A stretch of DNA of 64,000 bases from WLMZ01 sp039920665 (lineage in GTDB: Bacteria > Actinomycetota > Acidimicrobiia > Acidimicrobiales > Ilumatobacteraceae), in NCBI GenBank assembly GCA_039920665.1, contig JBDSDH010000042.1, positions 1-64,000 of the forward strand. The letters are read 5' to 3'. Positions within the stretch are counted from its first letter, which is position 1; every line of letters starts with the position of its first letter. The position numbers and the translations under genes were made by a program. Shown in pieces: positions 56,774-64,000 of this stretch. The notes beneath the pieces were generated by a model, which was given only the letters and a program-made list of their open reading frames with translations, had not been told where the DNA came from and did not search any database.

Positions 56774-57688
56774 ATTCGCTGTTTTCGCCGTTTTCGCTGC
56801 TTTTGCTGTTGTTGCTGCTCGGTCGCCGGGCTCGGGACGGGTGGCCAGCCAACATCCGGCGAGCACCAGCCCGAAGCCGATCACCGTTGCAACCGTGATG
56901 ACCTCGTCGAGGAACACCGAGCCGAGTGCGATCGCGACGACCGGATTGGCGAATGTGATCAGCCCGGCGCGTGCAGGACCGATCTCGTCGATCAATCGGA
57001 AGAAGACGATGAATGCCAGTCCGGTGCAGATGACCGCCAGTCCGAGCACCGACAGCACGACGTTGACCCGCGGCGAGTGGTCGGGCAGTGCAGTGAGCGC
57101 GATCGGCGCATAGATCACCGACACCACGGCGAGCGAAACGGCGATCACCCCGATGGATGGCACATCTGCCAATCGGTGGGCGGCGATGAACGGCGCAATC
57201 GCATAACCGATGCACACGAGCAGGACCGCGGCGATACTCCACCACGGTGGCGGCTGATCGCTGCTCAGATCATTACCGACGAGCAACGTGACCCCACCGA
57301 GCCCGGCCGCAATACCGACGATGCGGACCACCCGTAACACGGACCGGTCACCGAGGGCGAGGGCGACGAGCGTGCCGACGATCGGCACCGAGGCAATGAT
57401 CAGAGCGGCAAGTCCCGACGCGAGGTGCTGCTCGGCTGTCGTGAGCAGGATCCACGGCACGGCCATTTCGATCAGCGCGAACGCGAGCACCGGTTTCCAC
57501 CGGCGCAGAGCGGGTCGCAGCGCGCCCGAACGCGCAGCGAGCGGCACGAGGATTGCTGCCGCGATCACCGTCCGACCGAACACCACAACCGACGGCTGCA
57601 ACTGATCGACGGCGACGCGAATCAGAAAATATGGAATCCCCCAGATCCCGGCCATTGCCGCGAACAACAGCCATCCCCGTTTTGTCAC
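56717..57688 (-). CDS. EamA/DMT-family transporter
   Basis: Ten-helix drug/metabolite transporter of 323 residues with two EamA repeats: GWLLFAAMAGIWGIPYFLIRV opens the first and WWSIAAVLLVCIGYAIAPFI the second; LGSVFLDEVITVATVIGFGLVLAG is the characteristic final pair. The last 35 residues are Ala/Lys/Thr rich (AATTAKAAKTAKTANS) and cytoplasmic. GTG at 57688 is chosen because homology starts there; the ATG-led longer frames lack membrane character. The 3' end overlaps the convergent STAND ATPase gene by 57 bases. Substrate unknown. Confidence 0.88.
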   Translation of the reverse strand: MTKRGWLLFAAMAGIWGIPYFLIRVAVDQLQPSVVVFGRTVIAAAILVPLAARSGALRPALRRWKPVLAFALIEMAVPWILLTTAEQHLASGLAALIIASVPIVGTLVALALGDRSVLRVVRIVGIAAGLGGVTLLVGNDLSSDQPPPWWSIAAVLLVCIGYAIAPFIAAHRLADVPSIGVIAVSLAVVSVIYAPIALTALPDHSPRVNVVLSVLGLAVICTGLAFIVFFRLIDEIGPARAGLITFANPVVAIALGSVFLDEVITVATVIGFGLVLAGCWLATRPEPGDRAATTAKAAKTAKTANSERLSTAGSKLVTEPGRG

Positions 57689-57855
57689 GCGCTCGATCCT
57701 GCGCCACGATGGCGTCTGACACAACGTCAGTTGGTCATTGTGTCCATCTTGTGACCCGATCAACCACGACCCGAACGAGCGGACCGAGAGAAGCAGCGAT
57801 TGTCCGATTGTCCGATAGCTGGTCTGCGACCGCTGCGGGCTGCGAGGATCGGCAG

Positions 57856-58305
57856 ATGAAACCGGTCGATCTCGATGCCGAACTTGCTGCCGCGCTCGGG
57901 ATCGCCCGTACCGCTCGGCCGAAGCAGGTGATCCGGGCCGTGTTCGAACTGGTCGGGCACGATGATCTCGACGACGACCCGGTGCCACCGGCGGGCGCTG
58001 CGTGGATCCGTCATGTGGTCGAGTTGATCGGCGAGCACGACTGGCGTGCGGTGGACCTCGATTGGCTCGCCGAACGCGTTGCCGCGGACTCCGTGTCCGA
58101 TCTGGATCCGGCCGAGGTCCCGGCGGCGTTGAAAATCGTCGCCCCGTCCAACCGGGCGACGGGTGAGGCCGCTACGACGGCGCTCAAGCGATTCCTGCCG
58201 CGGTATTGCCAGCGGCTGATCACCCTGCTGCGGATTGAGGGGCTGCCGCCCGAGGGGCTGCCGCCCGAGAGGCTGCCGCCCGAGGGATTGCCGGCGCGAG
58301 GCTGA
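57856..58305 (+). CDS. Hypothetical protein with C-terminal GLPPE repeats
   Basis: A 149-residue soluble protein, helical and acidic in its first 115 residues (DLDAELAAALGIARTARPKQ, DWRAVDLDWLAERVAAD), ending in GLPPE/RLPPE repeats encoded by four 15-base units. No family recognised. GAGGAT lies 6 bases before the ATG, a weaker version of the leaderless box. Its last 86 bases overlap the end of the sigma-factor gene on the other strand, so the repeat codes on both strands (GLPPE one way, AAAPR the other). Confidence 0.6.
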   Translation: MKPVDLDAELAAALGIARTARPKQVIRAVFELVGHDDLDDDPVPPAGAAWIRHVVELIGEHDWRAVDLDWLAERVAADSVSDLDPAEVPAALKIVAPSNRATGEAATTALKRFLPRYCQRLITLLRIEGLPPEGLPPERLPPEGLPARG

Positions 58306-58876
58306 GCCTCGGTCCGAATTCCTCGCCGGACAAGCCGCCCGCCAATCCGCCGACCCAATCGCTCGAAAGGTCGTCGCGCAGTTTGGCCAGGCCGGAGCGA
58401 ATCCGGCTCTTGGCCGTCCCTTCGGCGACGCCGAGCCGAATCGCGACTTCGCGGTAACTCATCTCACCGAAGAAGGCCATCACGATCGCGCGTCGCTCAC
58501 CGGTGTGCAGTTGCGCCAGCGCCTGTTGAACCCTTCCGGCGGCCTCCGCATCGATCAACCGCGCCGCCAAATTCGGATCGATCCCGACGTGGGCGGTCGT
58601 GGTCGCATGGCGCGTGTCTCGACCCTGCTGGGACGACTTGCGGCGAAGGTGATCGATCGCAGTACCTCGTGCAATCGTGCACAGATACTGGCGAATGTTG
58701 CCGCGGGCCTCGTCGAATCCGACCCGGTTGTTCCAGACGCGGAGGAAGACTTCCTGGGTGACATCGGCGGCGGCCTCGTCATCGCAGTATCGGCGGGCAA
58801 CGCCATAGACAGCGCCACGGTGCTCACGGAATGCTTCGATGATCCTGTCGCGCCAGTTCGACTCGGCGGTGTTCAC
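58220..58876 (-). CDS. ECF-type RNA polymerase sigma factor
   Basis: About 218 residues. Region 2: FREHRGAVYGVARRYCDDEAAADVTQEVFLRVW with the core-binding and -10 recognition helices, and region 4: QLHTGERRAIVMAFFGEMSYREVAIRLGVAEGTAKSRI with the HTH for the -35 element. Closest in style to SigK/SigL-like ECF factors. The last 25 residues (RAAASRAAAPRAAAPQ) are a low-complexity tail made by the repeat shared with the opposite gene. GTG at 58876 is chosen as the likely start; no anti-sigma gene is adjacent. Divergent from a SpoIIE-type phosphatase gene, which suggests a partner-switching link. Confidence 0.87.
   Translation of the reverse strand: MNTAESNWRDRIIEAFREHRGAVYGVARRYCDDEAAADVTQEVFLRVWNNRVGFDEARGNIRQYLCTIARGTAIDHLRRKSSQQGRDTRHATTTAHVGIDPNLAARLIDAEAAGRVQQALAQLHTGERRAIVMAFFGEMSYREVAIRLGVAEGTAKSRIRSGLAKLRDDLSSDWVGGLAGGLSGEEFGPRLSLAPAIPRAAASRAAAPRAAAPQSAAG
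58237..58296. repeat. Four tandem 15-base repeats shared by two convergent genes
   Basis: Unit gaggggctgccgccc with small changes, four copies. It encodes GLPPE repeats at the C-terminus of the plus-strand protein and AAAPR-type repeats at the C-terminus of the sigma factor on the minus strand. Confidence 0.85.
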
Positions 58877-59006
58877 AACAGGTACTACGGACCCCGACCC
58901 CCGACCAGATGGCGCGACCGACACTTTCGTCCGGCCACATGCCCCCACCTCGGACGCCGTTACAGTCACGACATGGTCGAACGGCGGACATCGTGGTGAT
59001 GCTGCT

Positions 59007-60839
59007 GTGCCGTTCGTGACGCCGCCATCAGCCGTCGCGTTCGGACCCGACGATGCGATCCGGCCCGTTCTGCGTCCGACGCGACTCGCTGCCGTCCGCG
59101 CGACCGGTCTGCTCGACACGAACGCAGAGCCGGCCTTCGATCGGATCACCGACCTCGCGCGCACTCTGCTGACGACACCATTTGCATTCGTGACGATCGT
59201 CGACGACACCCGGTCGTTCTGGAAGAGCTGTGTCGGGGTTGTTGCAACCGACCCCGCCGATCGCCAGAACTCGGTCGGCGACTCCTTTTGTCAGTACGTC
59301 GTCGACAGCGACGAGCCGTTGTTCGTCGGGGACGCTCGGCTCGACGCGGTCACCTGCAACAACCCATCCATCGTCACGATGGGCGTCCGGGCGTGGGCCG
59401 GCTACCCGCTGCGGAGCATCGCCGGTGAGGTGCTCGGAACCTTCTGCGTCGTCGACACGGCAACTCGGGTCTGGACCGACGGTGAGCTCGAAACGCTCGG
59501 CGCGTTGGCGGTCGCAGCCGAGAGCGAGATCCGGTTGCGCACGCTGCTCGACGAGAGCATCGCCCACGCCGAGGCGACCCGCCACGAGATGGTGTTGCGT
59601 GAGCGGTTGGCGACGCTCGCGGAGCACCTGACCGCGGCTGACACGGTCGACGCTGTCGCCGCAACGATCACCCACCTCGGCCACGGTCTGCTCGGCTCGA
59701 GCCTGGTGACGCTCGGGATACTCGACGCCAATCGGCGTCAACTCGGCATCCGTGGACGGATCAGCGAGCACGAAGCACTGCGTAACCGCGACGCGACAAT
59801 CTTGCTCACCGAGGATCTGCCGATAATCGATGCGATCCGCAGGGCCGAGCCGATCTACCTGTCGAGCATCGTCGAGATCGAGGATCGATACCCCCATGTG
59901 GTGGGCGACGCGCGAGCCTTGGAATTGGAGGCCATTGCCAGCGTTCCATTGCAACACTCCGATGGCACGATGCTCGGTGCGTTGTCGATCGGCTGGTCGG
60001 GGCCGGTCGATTTCTCGGCCAATGATCGGTCTCTGTTGCGCACCGTCTCGCTGATGTGCGCGCAGTCGTTGCAACGGGCACAACTCGGTGACCTCCGCCG
60101 CCAGTTCGTCGAATCGTTGCAACGCGAACTGCTCCCCGAACTCCCACCCGTGCTGGGCTGGGACATCGCCGCCCGATATCTGCCCGCGACCGCCGGTATC
60201 GGCTTCGGCGGCGACTGGTACGACCTCGTCGAACTCGACGGAGGACTCGCGGTGATCGTCGTCGGTGACATCGCAGGTCATGGGATCGAGGCCGCGGCGC
60301 GCATGTCGCAGGTGCGGGGCGCGATCAACGCTCTCACGCGAATTCACGGCGGCGATCTGGCAACCGTGCTCGATGAAGCGGAGCGTATCCTGAGCCATCT
60401 GGACGACAGCTACATCGCGACCGTGATGCTGGTACTCCTCGACCCGTCGAGCGACACGATCTCGTATGTGTCGGCCGGACATCCGCCGGCGGTGTTGGCC
60501 CATGCCGACGGCACGATCTCGTTGCTCGAAGATGGCCGCCGACCGTTGCTCGGCAGCGGTCGCGGTCGTTGTGCAGTCGGCACTGCATCCGCTGCGCCGG
60601 GCTCGATGGTGATCGCCTTCACCGATGGACTCGTCGAACGACGCGACCAGTCACCCGATGTCGGCACAGCACGCGTCGCCGACCGGACACGGAGAGAGAT
60701 CGCCCGGTCCAACGCCGCTGGTCCGAGCGTCGAACATCTGGCCGACCGGATCATCGAGGACCTGGTCGGCGCCCGGTTCGCCACCGACGACGTCGCCCTC
60801 GTGGTGATCAAACACCGATCGACCGCTCGGCCGACCTGA
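59007..60839 (+). CDS. GAF-domain SpoIIE-type serine phosphatase
   Basis: About 610 residues. A first GAF domain (about 25-165: FDRITDLARTLLTTPFAFVTIVDD, DSFCQYVVDSDEPLFVGDAR, WAGYPLRSIAGEVLGTFCVVD), a short coiled coil, a second GAF domain (about 210-365) and a PP2M/SpoIIE phosphatase domain (about 370-605) with FGGDWYDLVELD, VIVVGDIAGHGIEAAARM and a C-terminal TDDVALVVI carrying metal-site Asp residues. Such proteins dephosphorylate anti-anti-sigma factors. Start GTG at 59007 is uncertain; the frame remains open to 58839. Divergent from the ECF sigma gene. Confidence 0.88.
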   Translation: MPFVTPPSAVAFGPDDAIRPVLRPTRLAAVRATGLLDTNAEPAFDRITDLARTLLTTPFAFVTIVDDTRSFWKSCVGVVATDPADRQNSVGDSFCQYVVDSDEPLFVGDARLDAVTCNNPSIVTMGVRAWAGYPLRSIAGEVLGTFCVVDTATRVWTDGELETLGALAVAAESEIRLRTLLDESIAHAEATRHEMVLRERLATLAEHLTAADTVDAVAATITHLGHGLLGSSLVTLGILDANRRQLGIRGRISEHEALRNRDATILLTEDLPIIDAIRRAEPIYLSSIVEIEDRYPHVVGDARALELEAIASVPLQHSDGTMLGALSIGWSGPVDFSANDRSLLRTVSLMCAQSLQRAQLGDLRRQFVESLQRELLPELPPVLGWDIAARYLPATAGIGFGGDWYDLVELDGGLAVIVVGDIAGHGIEAAARMSQVRGAINALTRIHGGDLATVLDEAERILSHLDDSYIATVMLVLLDPSSDTISYVSAGHPPAVLAHADGTISLLEDGRRPLLGSGRGRCAVGTASAAPGSMVIAFTDGLVERRDQSPDVGTARVADRTRREIARSNAAGPSVEHLADRIIEDLVGARFATDDVALVVIKHRSTARPT

Positions 60840-60854
60840 CCGCGGAAGCGCCGA

Positions 60855-62678
60855 TCAGATGCTGCCGAGGCTCCGAAGAGCGAGCCCTGCGCCGACGATG
60901 ACTACCAGCCCGGCCGTGCAGTACGGAGCGACGGTCCCCCACTTGCGCGCGAACGATCGGACCCGGCCCGACGAACTCTTCATGCGGCCCTGGTAACGAT
61001 CACGAACCTTCACCAGTAACACCCCGGCGAGCGTCAGCGTGCCGGCCATTCCGACGCCGTAGCCAACGACGAGCAGGATGCCGAACCATGTACGACCGAG
61101 CGCAATCGCCGAGAGCAGGATGATCAACGCAGATGGGCTCGGCACCAACCCGCCGGCGATTCCCATCCCGATCAGACCCCGACGCGAGACATGCTTCGGC
61201 GCCTCGTCGTGGTCGTGGTCGCGGTCGTGGTCGCGGTCGTGATCGTGGTCGTGGTCATGGTCGTGGTCGCGGTCGCGGTCGCGGTCGTGGTCGTGATGGC
61301 CGACCTCCTCCCACGCAGGTGGTGCCGGCGCGGTCAGGAGTGCCGTGAAGTCGATGACGCCGACGCTGCCCGAGCCCGAGCCCGAGCCGGAGCCGGGGCC
61401 GGGGCCGGGGCCGACCGAGATACTGCGTACGAGCGCAGCTCGGTCGGGCATCACCGATTCGACGGTCTTGGCACGCTCGGCTCGCAACGGCCCATGGCTG
61501 TGCGACTGGCCGCCGTGGCTGTGGGCGCGACCGCCGTGGGTGTGCGAGTGGCCATCACCGAGATCGTAGGAGTGGGTGTGACCGTGGCCGAACGGACCGG
61601 CTCCATGATGGCGGATGGCCGAGATCAGCAGTCCGATTCCGAGTCCGGCGACCAGCACCCCGCTGGTCACTCCGAGCCAGCCGAGCACGGTCTCACCGGC
61701 CAACGAGGTCGACAGCGTCAGGGCCAAGCCGAGCAACAGCACGCCGCCGGTGTGGGTTCCGGTCACGGTCGCTCCGACGATGACCGCGTCGCGGACCGAG
61801 CCCTGACGGCCGGCGATGTAGGCGGCCATCACGGTCTTGCCGTGCCCGGGGAGCAGCGCGTGCGAGGCGCCCAGCACCAACGCCAAGCTCACCGCCAACA
61901 TCCCGATTCCGAGTGTCAATTCACGGCGCCCGATCAGGTCGTCGAAGGTGCGTTGGACGTTGTCGACGATGCCCGAGAAGAACCCGACATTGGCCGAGTC
62001 CAATCCATCTCGGGCGTCCGCGGCGACCGTCGACGGTCCCGCGCCGAGCTGCACATCGAACGTTGCCGAGCGAACGTCGAGCGGCGAGGCCAGCAGGTCG
62101 ACCGGATACTTGGTCAGTCCTTCCGTGACGCTTTTCTGCGGCACAGGGGAGTCGATCAGGCGCACGCCATCCGCTACCGCGTTGATCTCGTGCCAACCGA
62201 CGCGATCGGGCAAGAACCCATCGGTGAACTCGACGGTGGTGTTCGACGTGATCGCAGCGGCTCCTTCCAAAGTGCATTCCAGACGACTCGTCGTCAGCCC
62301 GGCTTGGCCCGGGTTGTAGGCGAAGGTCGACGAGGTGACGACCAGAGCGACCGCGTCACCGTCGATTGAGAGGATCAGGTCGGCCTCGAAGGCTGCGCAC
62401 TGCTGCTCGCCGTACGCGATCAGCTCGGACGGTGACGCATCGCCATTGCCGTCGGCGTCGACCAACGACTCGGCTTGGGCGGTCGGGATCTCGGCGGTGT
62501 CGACTACCGCGTGGTCGGTGACCCCACCCGGCGAGAACGACAGTTGGTTGAGGTGGTTGACACTGAAATTGCCGAGTGGGTGGGCAGACGCTGCGGTGAC
62601 TGCGAGACCCGACACGAAGCCGATGGTGGTCAACGCAAGCGCAACCTTGGCAACTGTGCGAAGTCGACGTGATGTCAT
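60855..62678 (-). CDS. NicO-family nickel/cobalt exporter-like protein with His/Asp-rich loops
   Basis: A 607-residue membrane protein. Signal sequence (residues 1-32, ending ASAHPLGNFSVNHL), an external domain of about 230 residues as in RcnA/NicO-plus-DUF homologues, then about six helices with ASHALLPGHGKTVMAAYIAG and GATVTGTHTGGVLLLG as transport motifs. Two long cytoplasmic loops are metal-binding in character: GHGHTHSYDLGDGHSHTHGG, and further on a (HD/RD) run of about 30 residues after a GPGP/GSGS stretch. The final helices include GLVPSPSALIILLSAIALG. The ATG at 62678 overlaps the stop of the TPR gene, so they form an operon. Confidence 0.88.
   Translation of the reverse strand: MTSRRLRTVAKVALALTTIGFVSGLAVTAASAHPLGNFSVNHLNQLSFSPGGVTDHAVVDTAEIPTAQAESLVDADGNGDASPSELIAYGEQQCAAFEADLILSIDGDAVALVVTSSTFAYNPGQAGLTTSRLECTLEGAAAITSNTTVEFTDGFLPDRVGWHEINAVADGVRLIDSPVPQKSVTEGLTKYPVDLLASPLDVRSATFDVQLGAGPSTVAADARDGLDSANVGFFSGIVDNVQRTFDDLIGRRELTLGIGMLAVSLALVLGASHALLPGHGKTVMAAYIAGRQGSVRDAVIVGATVTGTHTGGVLLLGLALTLSTSLAGETVLGWLGVTSGVLVAGLGIGLLISAIRHHGAGPFGHGHTHSYDLGDGHSHTHGGRAHSHGGQSHSHGPLRAERAKTVESVMPDRAALVRSISVGPGPGPGSGSGSGSGSVGVIDFTALLTAPAPPAWEEVGHHDHDRDRDRDHDHDHDHDHDRDHDRDHDHDEAPKHVSRRGLIGMGIAGGLVPSPSALIILLSAIALGRTWFGILLVVGYGVGMAGTLTLAGVLLVKVRDRYQGRMKSSSGRVRSFARKWGTVAPYCTAGLVVIVGAGLALRSLGSI
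61205..61296. repeat. Degenerate hexanucleotide repeat in the NicO gene
   Basis: About fifteen cgtggt/cgcggt units on the plus strand, encoding the His/Asp/Arg-rich loop on the minus strand. Likely length-variable. Confidence 0.8.
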
Positions 62679-64000
62679 GCCGCCGGCCCCCCGACAGACG
62701 CGAGCGCCGCTGCAGCGAGCGGGGCAGCGAGCGGATTGAACGCCGGGTTGAGTTGCAGCGCCTCGGCGAGATCAGCGCGAGCACCCTCGTCGTCACCCAG
62801 CGACAGCTTGATCATGCCCGAATGGTAGAGGTACAGCGGGTTGCGCACGCCGAGCTCCATCGCCGTGGCGCTGGCTGCCAACGCTTCTGCGTCTCGACCG
62901 TTCACATGCAGCGCCCAGGCATACGCGTCGTACATGGCGAGGAAGGGTCGGGTCGCGATGCCGGTCTCGGCATCCGCCATTGCCTTGGCCGGATCGCCGT
63001 GGTCGGCGTCATAGAGCGTCGCGACTGAGTCCGCCTCGACGCCATTGGCCGCGAAGAGCTGCTGGGTCGCAAGAAACACGTCGTACTGCTGTCGGGCCTC
63101 GGTGGTCCGCCCGATCGACTCGAGCAGCTCGCCATATTCGAGCACGTAACTCGGCTCAGGCGCACGTCCGACCAGTTCTGCGTAGTGGTCGAGCGCCGTC
63201 TCGGTCTGACCGAGCGCTGCTTCAGCCTTGGCCTTGCCGGCGAGCGCAGCCGGGTCGGTCGGGGACTCGGCCTGGGCCCGATTGTAGTAGTCGAGCGCCG
63301 CCGCGACGTCGCCATTGTTGAACGACAGTTCGCCCAGATAGAAGAGGGTGAACGCCCTGTCGCCTGCATTCGGGGCAACGTCGAATGCGCGCTGCATCAA
63401 CGCGGTCGCTTGCTCGATGTCGCCACGAAGTTCCCACGTGTAGGACTGGCGGGCGAACGACGTGGTGTCGGGCCGGAGGCTGACCATCTTGTCGACGGCT
63501 GCGAATGCGGCGTCGTAGTTGCCGAGTTGTAGCTCGGCATCGCTCAGCGCGCCGAACAGGATCGAGCTATAGCCGTTGATCGCAATGCCCTGCTCGGCGT
63601 ATGTCTTGGCGGCGGCGAAGTCGTGGCGGGCCGAAGCCAGCGCCGAAAGTCCGGCATAGGCCAGGAAGTTGTCGTCGTCGTTGAGCTCGAGCGACTTGGC
63701 CAGCACCCCGTCGGCACGCGGATAGAAGTCGGAGTTGACGGTCACCTTGGCCTGCTGCACGTAGGCGATGCCGAGCGTCGCCCAGCCGACAGAGTCTCCG
63801 GGGATTGCTTCGAGCCGGGTTTGGAGATTGGTGATCAATTGATCGAGCGACTGGCCGGAGGGGTTCGTCGCTCGGGCGATGTCGTCAGGCACCACGATTT
63901 CGCTCTTCGCCGAGGTGCTGATATCGGGAATCTTCGTTCCGGACCGAGCGATTCCGAACGCGCTCGCAGCGATCAGGATTGCACCGAGCCCGAGGCCGGA
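62675..64000 (-). CDS. Tetratricopeptide-repeat protein, 5' end outside the window
   Basis: At least 441 residues, open to the window edge. The part nearest the edge is hydrophobic (GLGLGAILIAASAFGIA), a membrane anchor, then TKIPDIST and a chain of TPR helices: VGWATLGIAYVQQAKVTVN, LAYAGLSALASARHDFAAAKTYAEQ, NYDAAFAAVDKMVSLRPD, FYLGELSFNNGDVAAALDYYNRAQAESP, ALGQTETALDHYAELVGRAPEP, about ten repeats in all. It is coupled to the NicO gene through an ATGA overlap. A scaffold role in metal handling or cytochrome assembly is possible, but only context suggests it. Confidence 0.85.
   Translation of the reverse strand, partial: SGLGLGAILIAASAFGIARSGTKIPDISTSAKSEIVVPDDIARATNPSGQSLDQLITNLQTRLEAIPGDSVGWATLGIAYVQQAKVTVNSDFYPRADGVLAKSLELNDDDNFLAYAGLSALASARHDFAAAKTYAEQGIAINGYSSILFGALSDAELQLGNYDAAFAAVDKMVSLRPDTTSFARQSYTWELRGDIEQATALMQRAFDVAPNAGDRAFTLFYLGELSFNNGDVAAALDYYNRAQAESPTDPAALAGKAKAEAALGQTETALDHYAELVGRAPEPSYVLEYGELLESIGRTTEARQQYDVFLATQQLFAANGVEADSVATLYDADHGDPAKAMADAETGIATRPFLAMYDAYAWALHVNGRDAEALAASATAMELGVRNPLYLYHSGMIKLSLGDDEGARADLAEALQLNPAFNPLAAPLAAAALASVGGPAA

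Noticed and set aside
59028..60503. 491-residue minus-strand frame opposite the GAF-SpoIIE gene
   Set aside because: Shadow frame with Arg/Asp/Gly-rich composition and no domain.

Overview
The window is high-GC, densely packed bacterial chromosome with an actinobacterial gene repertoire: two WhiB-type iron-sulfur regulators, a class E sortase, a coproporphyrin-type ferrochelatase, a TatA, many GTG starts, and TAnnnT boxes 6-8 bases before many start codons, which suggests leaderless transcripts. The gene content and style are closest to what I would expect of Acidimicrobiia (Ilumatobacter-like). That placement is inference from gene families, not a database match.

Layout. 1-4.4 kb: start of an SDR oxidoreductase, then hemE-cpfC-cgoX (haem synthesis) with overlapping ends, then a sortase. 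4.5-7.2 kb: an apolipoprotein N-acyltransferase homologue with Ser in place of the catalytic Cys, D-aminoacyl-tRNA deacylase, and a small decayed two-gene operon. 7.3-11.2 kb: aldose epimerase, then a translationally coupled glycosyltransferase/methyltransferase/alpha-alpha-barrel operon. 11.3-25.4 kb: mostly catabolic and housekeeping enzymes (ALDH7, nitroreductase, FAD oxidoreductase, PrmA, TesB, PQQ-type sugar dehydrogenase, RNB exoribonuclease, enoyl-CoA hydratase), an esterase remnant and a large lipoprotein. 25.4-35.3 kb: CPA2 antiporter, MreB, MoaE, a trypsin/PDZ-like protein without a visible catalytic triad, a membrane-anchored epimerase, a zinc metalloprotease and an MFS transporter.

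35.2-45.4 kb is a phosphate regulon: response regulator, histidine kinase, PhoU and PstB on the minus strand; PstS-PstC-PstA and a second PstB on the plus strand; then polyphosphate kinase converging from the other side. The divergent control region holds two oppositely oriented 11-base direct repeats that look like PHO boxes, one per operon.

45.4-47.3 kb carries two whiB genes around tatA. 47.3-53.9 kb is the most unusual segment: a fragment of an extracellular contractile injection system (eCIS). It has an AAA+ ATPase, a PAAR-like DUF4280 spike-tip protein and a phage-tail-sheath protein. The sheath gene ends abruptly at about 48,785, where it runs into a VWA-domain gene that lacks its N-terminal part. 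Tube, baseplate and other sheath genes are absent, so a large deletion, rearrangement or misassembly must lie at this junction.

53.8-64 kb: cobalamin biosynthesis CobD/CbiB, a STAND-type ATPase with a C-terminal helix-turn-helix, an EamA transporter, an ECF sigma factor divergent from a GAF-SpoIIE phosphatase, a NicO-type nickel/cobalt exporter with His/Asp-rich loops, and a TPR protein running off the end. I saw no rRNA, tRNA, CRISPR array or insertion sequence, and no gene-free stretch longer than about 300 bases.
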